From contig CM022947.1 in NCBI GenBank assembly GCA_012931725.1, positions 21,233,817 to 21,297,816 of the forward strand: a stretch of 64,000 bases of DNA. The letters are read 5' to 3'. Position numbers and translations under genes: made by a program. Positions 21,186 through 32,619 of this stretch are shown here, piece after piece. The notes under the pieces were generated by a model that searched no databases, was not told where the DNA came from, and saw only the letters and a program-made list of their open reading frames with translations. This stretch comes from Litsea cubeba (Eukaryota; Streptophyta; Magnoliopsida; Laurales; Lauraceae). How positions within the stretch are numbered: the stretch's first letter is position 1; each line of letters opens with the position of its first letter.

Positions 21186-21765
21186 TCCCATTCCCAAACC
21201 TAATTGCAACCTAACTCCAACAACGAGAGATCACTCCACCTAATGCAAATCCCCATTCCCAAACCTAACTGCAACCCATCATCAAGTCAAAACCATCTTC
21301 CTATAAAAGAAAGAGAGAGATCAGAAACCCCTTGTTTTTTTTTTTTTTTATCTCCACAGGTCAAGATATAAACCCTCCCTCTCTGTTTGTGCTCCGATCA
21401 AAAGGTGTGGCCCAACAAGAATCGGATATGAATCTCTCTTGTTTGTGCATCGGATCAGAAGTGGAGATCGCTTGAGATGATGGTGATCGAGATGGAAACT
21501 GTCAGAGCAAGACAATTTGGTTTTTTTTATTCGATTTCGAGGAACAGTGAAGAAAAATGCTTTCTATAGCAGTGGGTTTTCTATGGAACTAGAAGTCCGA
21601 CACCCCCCATCGGAAACGTAATTTTGACTTTGATGATGGAAAGTCTGATGTGGCAGAAAACCATTTCTCCGGGATTTTGTCACACCAAATGCATGAAAAA
21701 CTCCCTTTCCGGTGTGAAAATGGGTAACACAAACATGCCCTAAAACTCAATGGCTAGTTCCCTAC
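21186..21765. other. Right part of the PIF/Harbinger-like element and its flank
   Basis: The stretch continues the sequence broken at 7734. The words CATTCCCAAACCTAA(C/T)TGC repeat on both sides of the solo LTR (about 7690, 21190 and 21250), which shows the two sides were contiguous. An A/T tract sits at 21332-21350. No coding gene is seen. Confidence 0.6.
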
Positions 21766-22046
21766 TGTAAGTGCCTAAATATTATGGACTTTGTAATGAA
21801 GATTATCTTGAGTCTGATGCTCCTTGGAAGATAATGAATGATCTGAGAACCTGAAAGGGAAGAAGACGAGGAAGTCAAAGGACCCTAGCTGTGGGCAGCA
21901 CAAGGCTCTCCGATACCTAAGTCCGTAAGTGGTCTGAGCAGTAGGATAGAGATAAGGGAGAAGAGAGACAGAGTAACAGCTCTCTAGTTATGGTGTGCAT
22001 ACCTGTAATGGAGATCGCTCATTCCTTTATAGAGGAGGAGGCCTAC
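21766..22046 (-). repeat. Partial 3' LTR of Tat1
   Basis: The 281 bp match 32620-32900. The LTR is cut at GAGGCCTAC by insertion of chromovirus copy 2. Confidence 0.9.
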
Positions 22047-25000
22047 TGTAAGACCCCGACCCGAGAGACCTCGTCTAGAGTTGATTAAGTTGTGTTTTAG
22101 TTTTAAGTGTGTTTAGTAGTTTTTGGATTAGTTGGGGATTAGAATAGCTTTTATGATAGCTTTGGGGAATTTGGAGAGCCTTTTGATGTGTGGGACCCTT
22201 TGGGGGTTCTTGTTACGAATTGTGTGAGATTGGGGGCTTACCGATGATTTTCACGAATCGTGTTTTTAACCCCATTGAAATTATCTTGTTAATCTCTACA
22301 ACTTTCATGTTGGCATCGTTTTCATTTGAGGACCTTAAACCCGATTTTTCACTAATTGAGGGCAAAATGGTCTTTTTACCCAAAATCTGGACACCGATTT
22401 CAATGTCACCAAAATGTGCAAAATATATACTCTTTGGAAACTAGAAATTTTGCCGATCAATTTTGTCTTCTTCGTCGAATTCGTTTGAAGCCCCGAAAAC
22501 CATGTTTTGAGCCCGAGAAGTCTTTTAAGTTGTGGGCCCCATCCTCACTTACTATATATAGAAAGCTTCTTCTTCTTTTTCCCATTTCTGGCAAAAACCC
22601 TAGAGGAGAAGAGAAATCCCAGCCCTAAGGGTTTTCCCTTACCTTTTCTTGCCTCTTCATCTTCAATCCCCCACTAAGCTAGTGCTAGTGGAAGGTTAGA
22701 GACTATAATCTTCTTCCTCATCTCAAGGCCTTCATCTTGACACCATTTTTGAAGAAAACCGCCCACTCCAAGACTTCCTTTGGACAACACCTTGCTTTTT
22801 GAAGAACTTCCTTGTAAGTGATTTTCTTAAAAGTTTTATAATCTTGTTTGTTTAGCCCTAGGGTAGCTCTATTTCAATTATTGGAAGATTCCGTTTTGTT
22901 TTAATTAGTTTTGATAATCTAGGGTTTGGATTTGGGGGTTTTGTGTATAGGTGTTTGATTGTGGGCCTAAGAGGTGATTAGAGCTCAATTGATTTGCAAT
23001 TGGACCCAAGGCAAGTGGATGAAATGATTCTCATGTGTTTATCATGTTTTCTGCAAAGATCTTGATTTGTCTTCATTGATGGTTTTATTGATTTATTATG
23101 TTTGATGGTTTAGTCTTATTGATTTTGAATGATAAATTGATGAGATAATGAGGTCAAGGAATAGCCCAATTAATTGTGAAGATATGTATGGAAGAAAGGG
23201 AAAGAAAGGAAATGGATTGGAGTTGGACAAGAGAAGGATTCAACCAAATGGGTTGAGATTCGCTACAGGACCGATCGATCGCCCGTCAGGTCCGATTGAT
23301 CGGACTGTAAATAACTGAGAGGGTTCTCAGGACCGATCGATCGCCCGTCAGGTCCGATCGATCGGACTGTAAATAACTGAGAGGGTTCTCAGGACCGATC
23401 GATCGCCCATTAAGTCCGATCGATCGGACTGTAAATAACTGGAAGCAAATTCAGGACCGATCGATCGGCCAAGGAGTCCGATCGATCGGACTGAAATGAG
23501 ATAAACTGTAAAATAGGAGAATTGTGAGACTAATTTCCAGATTCATTCCAAGCCATACTCAAGTCCAATTCAGCTCTATCCCTTATCTTCTTATTTGAAG
23601 ACATTGAACCTATAATGATGCATTCAAACCCATGAAAGATTGGGGTATATTGTGAAGGGCTGTAGTGTGGAGGTATTGTTGGAGGCCCAATGCTATTCAA
23701 GGATGGGTAAGGCATTATATGAAGTCCGAAGGAAGGAGGAACCTCATCATGGAAACTCCATGAGGTTTTCTAGATTGATCAATGTGTATAAGGACCCGGA
23801 ATGTCCCTAACTCTTAAAGAGTACCAAAATTTCATCATAACCGACATACGGGACCCTATTCGCACTGTTTCAATTCTAGAAACCCCATTGTTGGCCTGTA
23901 AAAGTATGGAAAACTAATTGTATCTAATTTTCAACCTAACTCTTATTTTGGGATTTCAAACCAACTTGATATGACTAGAACGTCCCAAGAGTACTAGAAG
24001 TGATGTGTTTAGCTTTTGCTAACTTGTATATGGCAACTCGAGGTGAATGTGTATTTTGTGCATTTTGGCACCCCGTTTCTTACCGTGCATATGATTTGAG
24101 TTATCGTATTTGACCTATGAGTCGGCACCACTGAGCTTGGACGACCTCGTCCGTTTGATCTCCCGACTTGGGGTTCCTTCCCCTCCTGATAGTCAGCTGC
24201 AGTCTGGAATGTGCAGAGTTTTTACCCGGTTCGCTACCGTGGTCCCGCAGAGTATATATATATGTATATTATAATATTTATCGTTGTTCCTCCTCACCTC
24301 ATGTGACTGAGGCCAATGATCTTGTTTATCGTTGTTCCTCCTCACCTCGTGTGACTGAGGTCAATGATCCTGTTAGGGTATGCGCTCTCTTCACTTCGGT
24401 GAAGGGAGGATCTAGCTTGTGGGGTTGCCATCTTGACAGTTTCCGAATCCTTGTTACCTTACATGATTTATTGCATATGTACTTCTTTTGAAATGATACA
24501 TTGTCTTTTATAAAGTTCATTGTTTATCCATAAGTTTTCTTAACTCTTGCATAGCATCATTGTTTTATTATTGTCATATCTTTTCACCCACCTGCCAGAC
24601 CGTCGTGTCTGATCCATTTATTTTGGTACTCAGGTCCCGAGCTTATTGCCATTGAGGAAGAGCCAGAGGAGGCGGTCGGTGAACCGCAACGAGTGATTGA
24701 GTGGCAAGCCGATGATGTCATGTAGACATTCGGCTTTGCCTTGAGGACGATACACTTTGGGAATTTGATATCTTTGTTTTAGATTTCATTTGGTTGTACG
24801 GTCTTTGTTGACCGTTATTTTGGGAGCATTAATCAACTGATATTTTGTAATTACACTTAACTTTACTTTTGGGGGAAAATATGCTTGATCATTGCTCATC
24901 CTGATATCTTGTTATGTTAACCATAAATCAGTCTTGTTTATGGATTTGAATGGTATTAATATGGTTTACTACACGCTTCCGCAATCTTGAAAATATGTTT

Positions 25001-25199
25001 GATACGGTTATATGTGAGATGATGTGTAAAGATAATCCTTACCGCGGAACCCTGTGGGAAATCACGTGCACGGATAAATATTCTTTTAATTCCGTGTGCG
25101 TTTTAGCCAAAGAGATGCACGTGGCGCGGCATCACCCAACCCACTGTCCCGACCTCCCGGACTCGGATTCTTTTCCCCTTTCGGTCCGGGGTCGCGACA
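22047..25199 (+). repeat. 5' LTR of chromovirus copy 2
   Basis: The 3,153-bp LTR is homologous to the LTRs of copy 1 but clearly diverged from them. Its palindromic array at 23270-23493 has four units and not five. It carries a 50-bp tandem duplication (CGTTGTTCCTCCTCACCTC twice) at about 24282-24372 that copy 1 lacks. A TATA box lies at 22553-22561. Confidence 0.92.
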
Positions 25200-25203
25200 G
25201 GAC

Positions 25204-25215
25204 TGGTATCAGAGC
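25204..25215 (+). promoter_or_regulatory. Primer-binding site (initiator tRNA-Met), chromovirus copy 2
   Basis: TGGTATCAGAGC lies four bases after the 5' LTR end, exactly as in copy 1. Confidence 0.9.
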
Positions 25216-25351
25216 GGGACATGTTTCAGGCAATTAAAAGAAACTAGAAATCTTAAGTACGTGGCGAGGATTCGTTAGATAGAATCGTGTGAGCAATGTG
25301 TGACCACCCTGTATTTGATTTATGTGTGCTAACAATTTGTTTTGCAGCGTT

Positions 25352-26836
25352 ATGCCACCTCGCAAAAGAACAGCAAACAGTAATCACATTGCCAGTAACA
25401 GCGAGAGTGCAGGGCTTAGTACAGAGGAACTTCAGGACATCAATATGCAGAACCAATTCCAACAGATGATGCAGGCTATGATAGACCAACAACGCCAGGC
25501 CAATGAGAATCAGGCTAGGCTCCAAGCACAAGCATATGAGACACAGACCAGATTGCAAGAACAGATGCTTAAGAAAGACGAGGATCATGCTAGGGAGATA
25601 GCTCAAGTGCAGGCACAGTTGTTGGGGATATTGGAGAGGAGACCGGAACCAATCCCAGTTGCACCACCTGGTCCGGTGAATGTTAGAGGGAATGATCCTA
25701 ATGTGTTGTATGAGCGGTTCAGGAAGAGAGGACCGAAAGAATTTTTGGGGACTGAGGATCCAATGGCAGCAGATGATTGGCTTGAACACACCGAAAACAT
25801 ATTTGAGATATTCATATGTACCGGTCTAGAACGTGTGCAGCTTGCAGCCGCTATGTTTGTGGGTTTAGCAGATATTTGGTGGAAGACCGTCAGGGCAGAA
25901 TATAGGACAATGGCTGATGCAGAAGCTTAGGCTAGCTTCAAGAGACAGTTTGGAGAGAAATATGTACCTACACATGTCAAGAGGCAAAAAGCAGTAGAAT
26001 TTCAGCAACTTGTGCAAGGAAACATGACAGTCCTCGAATACCTCACCAAATTTGAGAGACTGTCAAGGTATGCACCGGAGTTAGTAGACACAGAGGAGAA
26101 AAAGATAACCAAGTTCCTTGAGGGACTTCACCCGATTATTGAGAGGGATTCTACCGGGGTTGTACCACCCGTTACCTTTGAAGAAGCTGTCAAGAGAGCA
26201 TACAAATTTGAGAACTTCCACAACAAGATCGTCAAGAACCAAGGAAAGGGTCAAGGCCAGCAGCAGAACTATCAACAAAGAAACAATCAGAACAAGAGGC
26301 CAAGACAAGAGCAAAATGTGCAAAATCCGGGTGCTTGTATCCATTGCGGGAAACATCATGGGAATGCCCAGTGTCGTTCTATCACGGGAGCATGTTTTAG
26401 ATGTGGTTCATTGGACCACCAAATGAGGGATTGCCCAAGGCCAGATAGACAGAATATACAGCAACAAGGAGTACAGCGTCAGGCACCACCTCAGAATGCA
26501 TTAGTAGTTCAGAATCAAGCAAGGCCACTACAACAACAGGCACCTCAGCAACAGTTTAGGCCACAACAACAACAGCAACAACCGGCCCGTCAGCAAGGGC
26601 AGAATCAAAATCAGAATCAGCGTCCTCAGAATCAGAACCGGAATGCACCACAAGGCAGGCAACAGCAAGGACAGAACAGGCCACAACAAAGGGCACAACT
26701 CTATGCTGTCAATAGAGCTGATGCAGAGGCTGAAGGCAATGTAGTGGAAGGTACACTTCTCGTCTGTGGTTTTGATGCTAAGGTTTTGTTTGACCCTGGC
26801 TCTACTCACTCATTCCTATCTCCAAAAATTTGCTAA
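25352..26836 (+). pseudogene. gag: gag of chromovirus copy 2, with one in-frame stop
   Basis: The frame MPPRKRTANSN is continuous from 25352 to 26836 except for TAG at 25928-25930, where copy 1 has TGG in the word EAWASFKRQ. Unlike copy 1 it keeps the base that copy 1 lost at about 12070. The gag domain, both zinc knuckles (CIHCGKHHGNAQC and CFRCGSLDHQMRDC), the Q-rich tail and the protease active-site motif LFDPGSTHS follow in the same order. The frame ends at SPKIC, as in copy 1. Confidence 0.9.
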
Positions 26837-29800
26837 GTTGATTGATATACATGCTAGTGAGTTGAATTTCATTTTGACTGTGACTACCCCTTTAGGTAAG
26901 GAAGTTGTTTGTAGAACTTTTTACCCTAGTTGTCCAGTCATGATAGGAGAAGTAGTACTACCGGCAGATCTCATTTTGTTGGAGATGCAGGATTTTGATG
27001 TCATCCTAGGGATGGATTGGTTAGCAGGATACCATGCTACTATGGATTGTTTCCATAAAACCCTAACTTTTAAGTTAGAGGAGACCCAAGCAGGGGTGTT
27101 GTTTCAGGGAGAGAGGAGTAATTCTGGTGCAGGGTTTATTTCAGCGTTGAAGGCTGATAGATTTCTAAAAAGTGGTTGTGAGGGTTATATGGCGTTTATC
27201 ACGGAGGATAAACGGTCCCAAGGGGTGGAGGAGATCCCAATCGTTTGTGAATTTCCGGATGTCTTCCCGGAAGAGATACCAGGATTGCCACCCATTAGAG
27301 AGATAGACTTCACTATTGAGTTGTTACCGGGGACCGCTCCGATATCTATCGCACCTTACAGAATGGCCCCGGCAAAATTGGGAGAGTTGATGATGCAATT
27401 ACAAGAACTTTTGAACAAAGATTTTGTGAGACCTAGTGTGTCACCGTGGGGAGCACCAGTTTTGTTTGTAAAGAAGAAGGATGGTTCCATGAGAATGTGT
27501 ATTGACTATAGAAGATTGAACCAAGTGACCATCAAAAACAAATATCCATTGCCAATGATAGATGAATTGTTTGATCAGTTGCAAGGAGCTGCTTACTTTT
27601 CGAAGATTGATTTGAGGTCAGGCTACCATCAGTTGAGAGTTAGAGACTCAGATGTACCAAAAACAGCCTTTCGGACAAGATATGGACACTATGAGTTTCT
27701 AGTGATGCCATTTGGTTTGACTAATGCACCGGCAGTTTTCATGGCATTGATGAACAAAATATTTGCGGAGTATTTGGATCAGTTTACAGTGGTGTTTATT
27801 GATGATATTTTAGTGTATTCAAAGACCAAAGAAGAGCACGAAGAACATTTGAGGATAGCACTCCAGCTTTTGAGGGAGAATCAGTTGTTTGCAAAACTTA
27901 GTAAGTGTGAATTTTGGTTGGACCAAGTCACATTTTTGGGTCATATCATCTCCAAAGAAGGATTATCAGTGGACCCGTCCAAGATTGAGGCAGTCATGAA
28001 TTGGGATAGACCGAAGAATGCATCAGAAATCAGGAGTTTTCTTGGATTGGCAGGATATTACCGGAGGTTTGTACAAGGATTTTCGTCGATTGCGTCACCT
28101 TTGACGAAGTTGACAAGGAAGAATGCACCATATGTTTGGACGGACAAGTGTGAAGCTAGTTTCCAAGAGCTGAAGAAGAGATTGACTACAGCTCCAGTCC
28201 TTACTTTGCCATCTGGGAGCGGCGGTTTTACCATTTTTACCGATGCTTCGAATGTTGGACTTGGATGCGTGCTGATGCAAGATGGGAAGGTAGTTGCATA
28301 TGGGTCACGGCAGTTGAAGGATCATGAAAAGAACTATGCAACACATGATCTCGAGTTGGCCGCAGTTGTTTTAGCCTTGAAGATGTGGAGACACTACCTC
28401 TATGGAGAAAAGTTTGAGGTTCACTCCGATCATCGTAGCCTACAGTACTTGTTTTCTCAGAAGGAGTTGAACATGAGGCAGAGGAGATGGATGGAATATA
28501 TTAAAGACTATGATTTTCCAATCAAGTATCACCCGGGGAAAGCGAATGTAGTTGCAGATGCCTTGAGCAGAAAGTCGTGAGCATGGCCAGTCTTCGTGGA
28601 ACATATGTGGTACAACAGTTAGAAGAGTTGGGTGTAGATTTTCATCCACTAAGAGAGGGTGTCATGTTAGCAAACATGTCAGTGTCAGAGCCTTCGTTCA
28701 TTCAGAAGATCAAAGAGAATCAGTTACAAGACCCAGAATTGGCTAAGATTTCTGAGCACTTAGCAGATCGTCCGGATTTTCGTGTTGTAGATGGAGTTTT
28801 GTATTACCGAGACCGTCTGTGTGTGCCTAACTTGGAGGACTTGAGGGATGATATCATGTCTGAGGCTCACAATACCAAGTATTCCATACATCCGGGCAGT
28901 ACGAAGATGTATCAGAATTTGAAGGGCAGATTTTGGTGGAATAACATGAAGAGAGAGATAGCAGCTTTCGTCTCTCGTTGTATGACATGTCAGTTGATCA
29001 AGGCAGAACATCAGAAGCCTCCAGGGTTACTACGACCATTAGAGATTCCGGAATGGAAATGGGAGCACATTACCATGGATTTCATATCGGGTTTACCGAA
29101 GACTAGTAAGGGCAATGACGCTATTTGGGTCATAGTGGACCGTCTTACCAAGTCAGCTCATTTCCTACCGATGAAGACTGGAAAGAAAATGCATATGTTA
29201 CCTTTGGCTCAGTTGTTTGTCACAGAGATTGTCAGTCGTCATGGACAGCCAGTTTCCATCACATCCGATAGAGACAGCAGATTTGTCTCAAGATTTTGGA
29301 AGACATTGCATGAGTCTATGGGTACGAAGTTATAGTTCAGCACAGCCTATCACCCACAGACCGATGGTCAGTCAGAAAGGACAATTCAGACACTTGAGAA
29401 TATGCTTCGAGCTTGTGTGTTAGATTTCAAGACTCAGTGGGATGAAGCCTTACCGTTGTGTGAGTTCGCTTACAACAACAGTTTTCACTCGAGTATCGGT
29501 ATGGCACCTTTTGAGGCTTTGTATGGCAGAAGGTGTAGAACACCTGTTTGTTGGGAAGAAGTTGGTACTCGCAGTTTCCATGGACCGACCATCGTTAGTG
29601 AGACAAGCGACAAGGTCAAGTTGATCCAAGAACGTCTGAAAGTGGCTCAGAGTAGACAGAAGAGTTATGCAGACTCTCATAGAAGGGATTTACAGTTCAA
29701 AGAAGGAGATAAGGTTTTCTTGAAAGTGTCACCTACTCGTGGGACTTTGAGGTTTGGACAGAAGGGCAAACTGTCTAGGAGGTACATTGGACCGTATGAC

Positions 29801-29838
29801 ATTGTGAGTAGGATTGGTGATGTGGCTTACAGGTTAGC
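26766..29838 (+). pseudogene. pol: pol of chromovirus copy 2, frameshifted, stopped and truncated
   Basis: The first 604 residues (26766-28580) cover the protease remainder, RT with FIDD and RNase H. A one-base deletion at about 28577 (TCAGTGAGC in copy 1, TCGTGAGC here) moves the frame, which continues at 28577-29335 through the integrase zinc region. A TAG at 29333-29335 replaces CAG of copy 1, after which the frame runs to the junction at 29838. The integrase tail and chromodomain are lost. It cannot make a working polyprotein. Confidence 0.92.
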
Positions 29839-32572
29839 CTTCTTTGAATACTTGACTTCTTTGAATGCCTCCGCCTCCAGCAGCTTTTCAACCTCCTCGA
29901 CCACTGCCTCTGACTGTGGTACCCCCGTCCTGCGTGACTTCTGTACTACTGGTTTGTGTTGAGGGTCCACACTGAGCCTGTGGCATATGACTTCGTGGTC
30001 AATGCCGGGCATCTCGTAGGGGGTCCAGGTGAAGACCTCCTTGTTTCTGAGTAGTAAACCGACGAGATCGGCTTTTTCTGCCTCGGCGAGCTGGCTGCCG
30101 ATCCGGAAGTGGCGCTCGGGATCGGTGGGGTCGAGTCCGACCTCGGTTAGATCCTCAACGCTCTTCTTTTTGGGATCGCGGCCGACCTTTTCAAGCTCGT
30201 CTTCCAACTCGGCCATGTTCACTTGCTGTGGCTCTTTTTCTCCGGGCACAACGACCATGAGACACTGCTTGGCCGCCTGCTGATTGCCCCTGACAGTGAC
30301 CACCTTTATTCTGCCGTCCTTATCTTCTAAGGGAAATTTGAGCTTCTGGTGGTGGGTGGAAGGTATTGCTTCCATGCTGTGCAGCCACGACCTCCCCATT
30401 ATGGCATTGTAGGGAGACGGCGCATCTGCCACAAGGAAATCAGCAGTAATGGAGGCACCTTCGACCTGGATCGTGAGGGTGATCTTCCCCTTGGGGTACA
30501 CTGGTTTGGCGCTGAAGCCTATCAGGGGAGTGCGCTCCTCCTCCAGGTTTTCTTCTTTGAGGCCCATTCTTCTGAAGCAATCGAAATAAAGGATCTCGGA
30601 AGAGCTTCCGGGGTCGACGAGGATCCTCTGGACTATGCAGTTCTTGAGCTTTAGGGTGACGATCAGCGGATCGTTATGGGGAAGCTGGACTCCTTCCAAG
30701 TCTTCCTCGAAGAAACAGATCTTGGGCTTTTCCTTCCGAGCTTTCTTTGACATCGGTTCGAGCTCGGCAGTCATCACCTGTTTGCCGTGCGCGGCCCTCC
30801 TGGCCTTGGCCCGGGCCTGGTTACTCCCTCTTGGGGCGGGAGCCAGGTGGATGACACTGATAAGTCTTTTTGATTCATCGCTGGAGTGGGCTCCGTCGTC
30901 TTGGTGCTGAGCTCGGCTGGTGTTTACTCCTCCCCCTTTCACATACTCCTTCAGGTGCCCTTCTTTGACAAGCCTCTCGAGGTGTGACTTGAGGGAGTAG
31001 CAGTCCTCGGTGTCGTGTCCCTTCTCCTTGTGATAGGCGCAATACTTACTCTGGTTTCGGTTGGCGGGGTTGCCCTTTAGAGGCTGCGGCCAGCTGAAAT
31101 AGGGCTGGTCTTTGATCTTGTTCAGGATCTTGTAGACCGACTCCACGAATACTGTGTGGACACCTGGCCTGGGCTTCTTGCTGTCATCCCTGTTGTGAAA
31201 TGAAGCCGTTGCCGAACTGGTGGAGGCTCGGTATCGATCCCTTTCTTCCCTCAGAAATGTCTTCTTCTCCTTCTTGGAAAAGGGTTTCCCAGAAGGGCGT
31301 CGATCGCGTTGGACGGCTTGATCTTCGGGCTTGGTCTGGCCTTTGGAGGTGGATTTAGAGACGTCGAAGCTCTCCTTGGCCCTGACCTCGTCCTCCTCTT
31401 GGGCGACGTACTTATTCACCCTGGCCATTAGCGCTTCTACCGAGGTCACGGGGCTCCCGACCAGCTCTTTGAGAAGGTCGTTGCCCAGCAACAGTGCGTG
31501 CTGGAAGAACATGATCGCCACTTCGTCGTTTGAGTTTTCGATCTGGCTATAGACAGTCCAGAATCTCTTAGCAAACAGGGTGATGCTCTCGTTCCACCTC
31601 ATCTTGAGGGCCATCATGTCGCCATCTGTCTTCGGGATGACTCTGTGGGCTTGGAACTTCCCCAGGAAGGAGTTCCACAATTGGTGCCAACTCGAGATCG
31701 ATCCTTCTGGGAGGCTGCAAAACCATTTGAGGGGGAGGTCTCCCAAACTTGATGAGAAAACTCTACAGTTCAGATGACCGACCTCATCCTACACTGAGAT
31801 CTTCTGGGTGAAATGTCGGAGATGCGCTGCCGGGTCTGAAGTGCCGTCATAATGAACAAACCTCGGGACACTGAATCTTTTCGGCAGGAGGAAATCCTTG
31901 ATTTCCTGAGAGAAAGGAGATGAGCCGGCGTCGTCGGAGTCGTACGAATCCAAGGGATTGCGGGAAATAGCTTCCATATTGCGCCGGATTGCCTGCTTGA
32001 CAAGCCTGTCAAGCCGCGCACCTTCGTCTTCTTTGTCCCCGAGGGGGGGCTGACCTTTTCTTCGAATGGCTATTGCTGGAGCCCTCTTCCTGAGCCCGGC
32101 GCTGCCTCTTCTGCTCGAGGTGATGCCTGAGGTCGATCTCGGATCGATGGGTCGGCCTACTCTTGGAAGGCTGAGGGCCGACCTTTGCCTCGCACTCAGG
32201 CTGCTGCCGGAGCTGCTGGATCAACTTTTCTTACTCTCGGATGAGGACGTTCTAGGCCGCGACGTCCTTATCGCCAGTGAAGTAGCGGGAACGATGGGAC
32301 CCACTGACCGCTACCGCTTTGTCCTTCCGGGGGCGTTCTCTTCGCTGTTCATCTCTCCGAGGAGGCATGACTTCCTCCTCTGGGGATGAGTCTTCGATCT
32401 GGTCCGGGGAAGGGATCTGAATGAAGAGGTGTTTGTCAGAGTGCTCCTCGACTGCAGCTGGACCGGACCTTACTTCCGATCGCATCTGAGGAGGAGCGAC
32501 CAATGACATGCCCGGGGGCGGGTGGATGATCGCCCTTAAAGCTTCTCCGCCTTTTTTAGCTTTGGGAGGCAT
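29839..32572 (-). pseudogene. gag: gag-protease of Tat1, degraded, cut at the start of RT
   Basis: The start MPPKAKKGGEALR at 32572 lies 30 bp past the primer site. The frame has stops at 32252-32254 and about 30 bp further on, then shifts, then has TAG at 31789-31791. The longest open part (31746-29827) reads the gag domain (LPLKWFCSLPEGSISSWHQL). It also has a Tat-type zinc knuckle CAYHKEKGHDTEDC at residues 236-249 and protease with LVDPGSSSEILYF (D378). It then reaches the RT lead-in PVVQKSRRTGVPQSEA. The last five codons belong to the deletion junction. Family knowledge places this arrangement in the Tat clade. Confidence 0.88.
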
Positions 32573-32601
32573 GGTGTTTGGGAAAGTTGGGTTAGTGCTT
32601 T

Positions 32602-32618
32602 CCCACAGACAGCGCCAA
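32602..32618 (-). promoter_or_regulatory. Primer-binding site of Tat1
   Basis: On the minus strand TGGCGCTGTCTGTGGGA directly follows the 5' LTR. TGGCGC-type primer sites are common in Tat-clade elements. The tRNA species was not determined. Confidence 0.75.
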
Positions 32619-32619
32619 T

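Larger units (their letters stand above)
7075..21740. mobile_element. PIF/Harbinger-like element, about 1.2 kb, split by nested insertions
   Basis: The left end TAA|GGGCACGTTAAG at 7072-7086 and the right end AACATGCCC|TAA at 21732-21743 form short imperfect inverted termini flanked by the trinucleotide TAA. The TIR type and the 3-bp TAA/TTA target are typical of the PIF/Harbinger superfamily. Without the nested solo LTR the element is about 1.2 kb. Its left part has diverged repeats built on (GAG)TCCCACCA at 7300-7460 and its right part has a TATA-like CTATAAAAGAAAG near 21301. No transposase is seen, so it would be a non-autonomous copy. Confidence 0.5.
22047..29838 (+). mobile_element. Tekay/Del-type chromovirus copy 2, truncated at its 3' end
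   Basis: This copy belongs to the same family and orientation as copy 1. It has a full 5' LTR, primer site, gag and most of pol. It stops inside the integrase C-terminal region, where ACAGGTTAGC passes directly into Tat1 gag-pol. The chromodomain, polypurine tract and 3' LTR are missing. The 5' target is CCTAC, but the 3' duplication has been deleted. Confidence 0.92.

Noticed and set aside
31331..32389. Plus-strand ORFs over Tat1 gag
   Set aside because: They are shadows of the minus-strand gag, which carries the recognisable gag and protease motifs.
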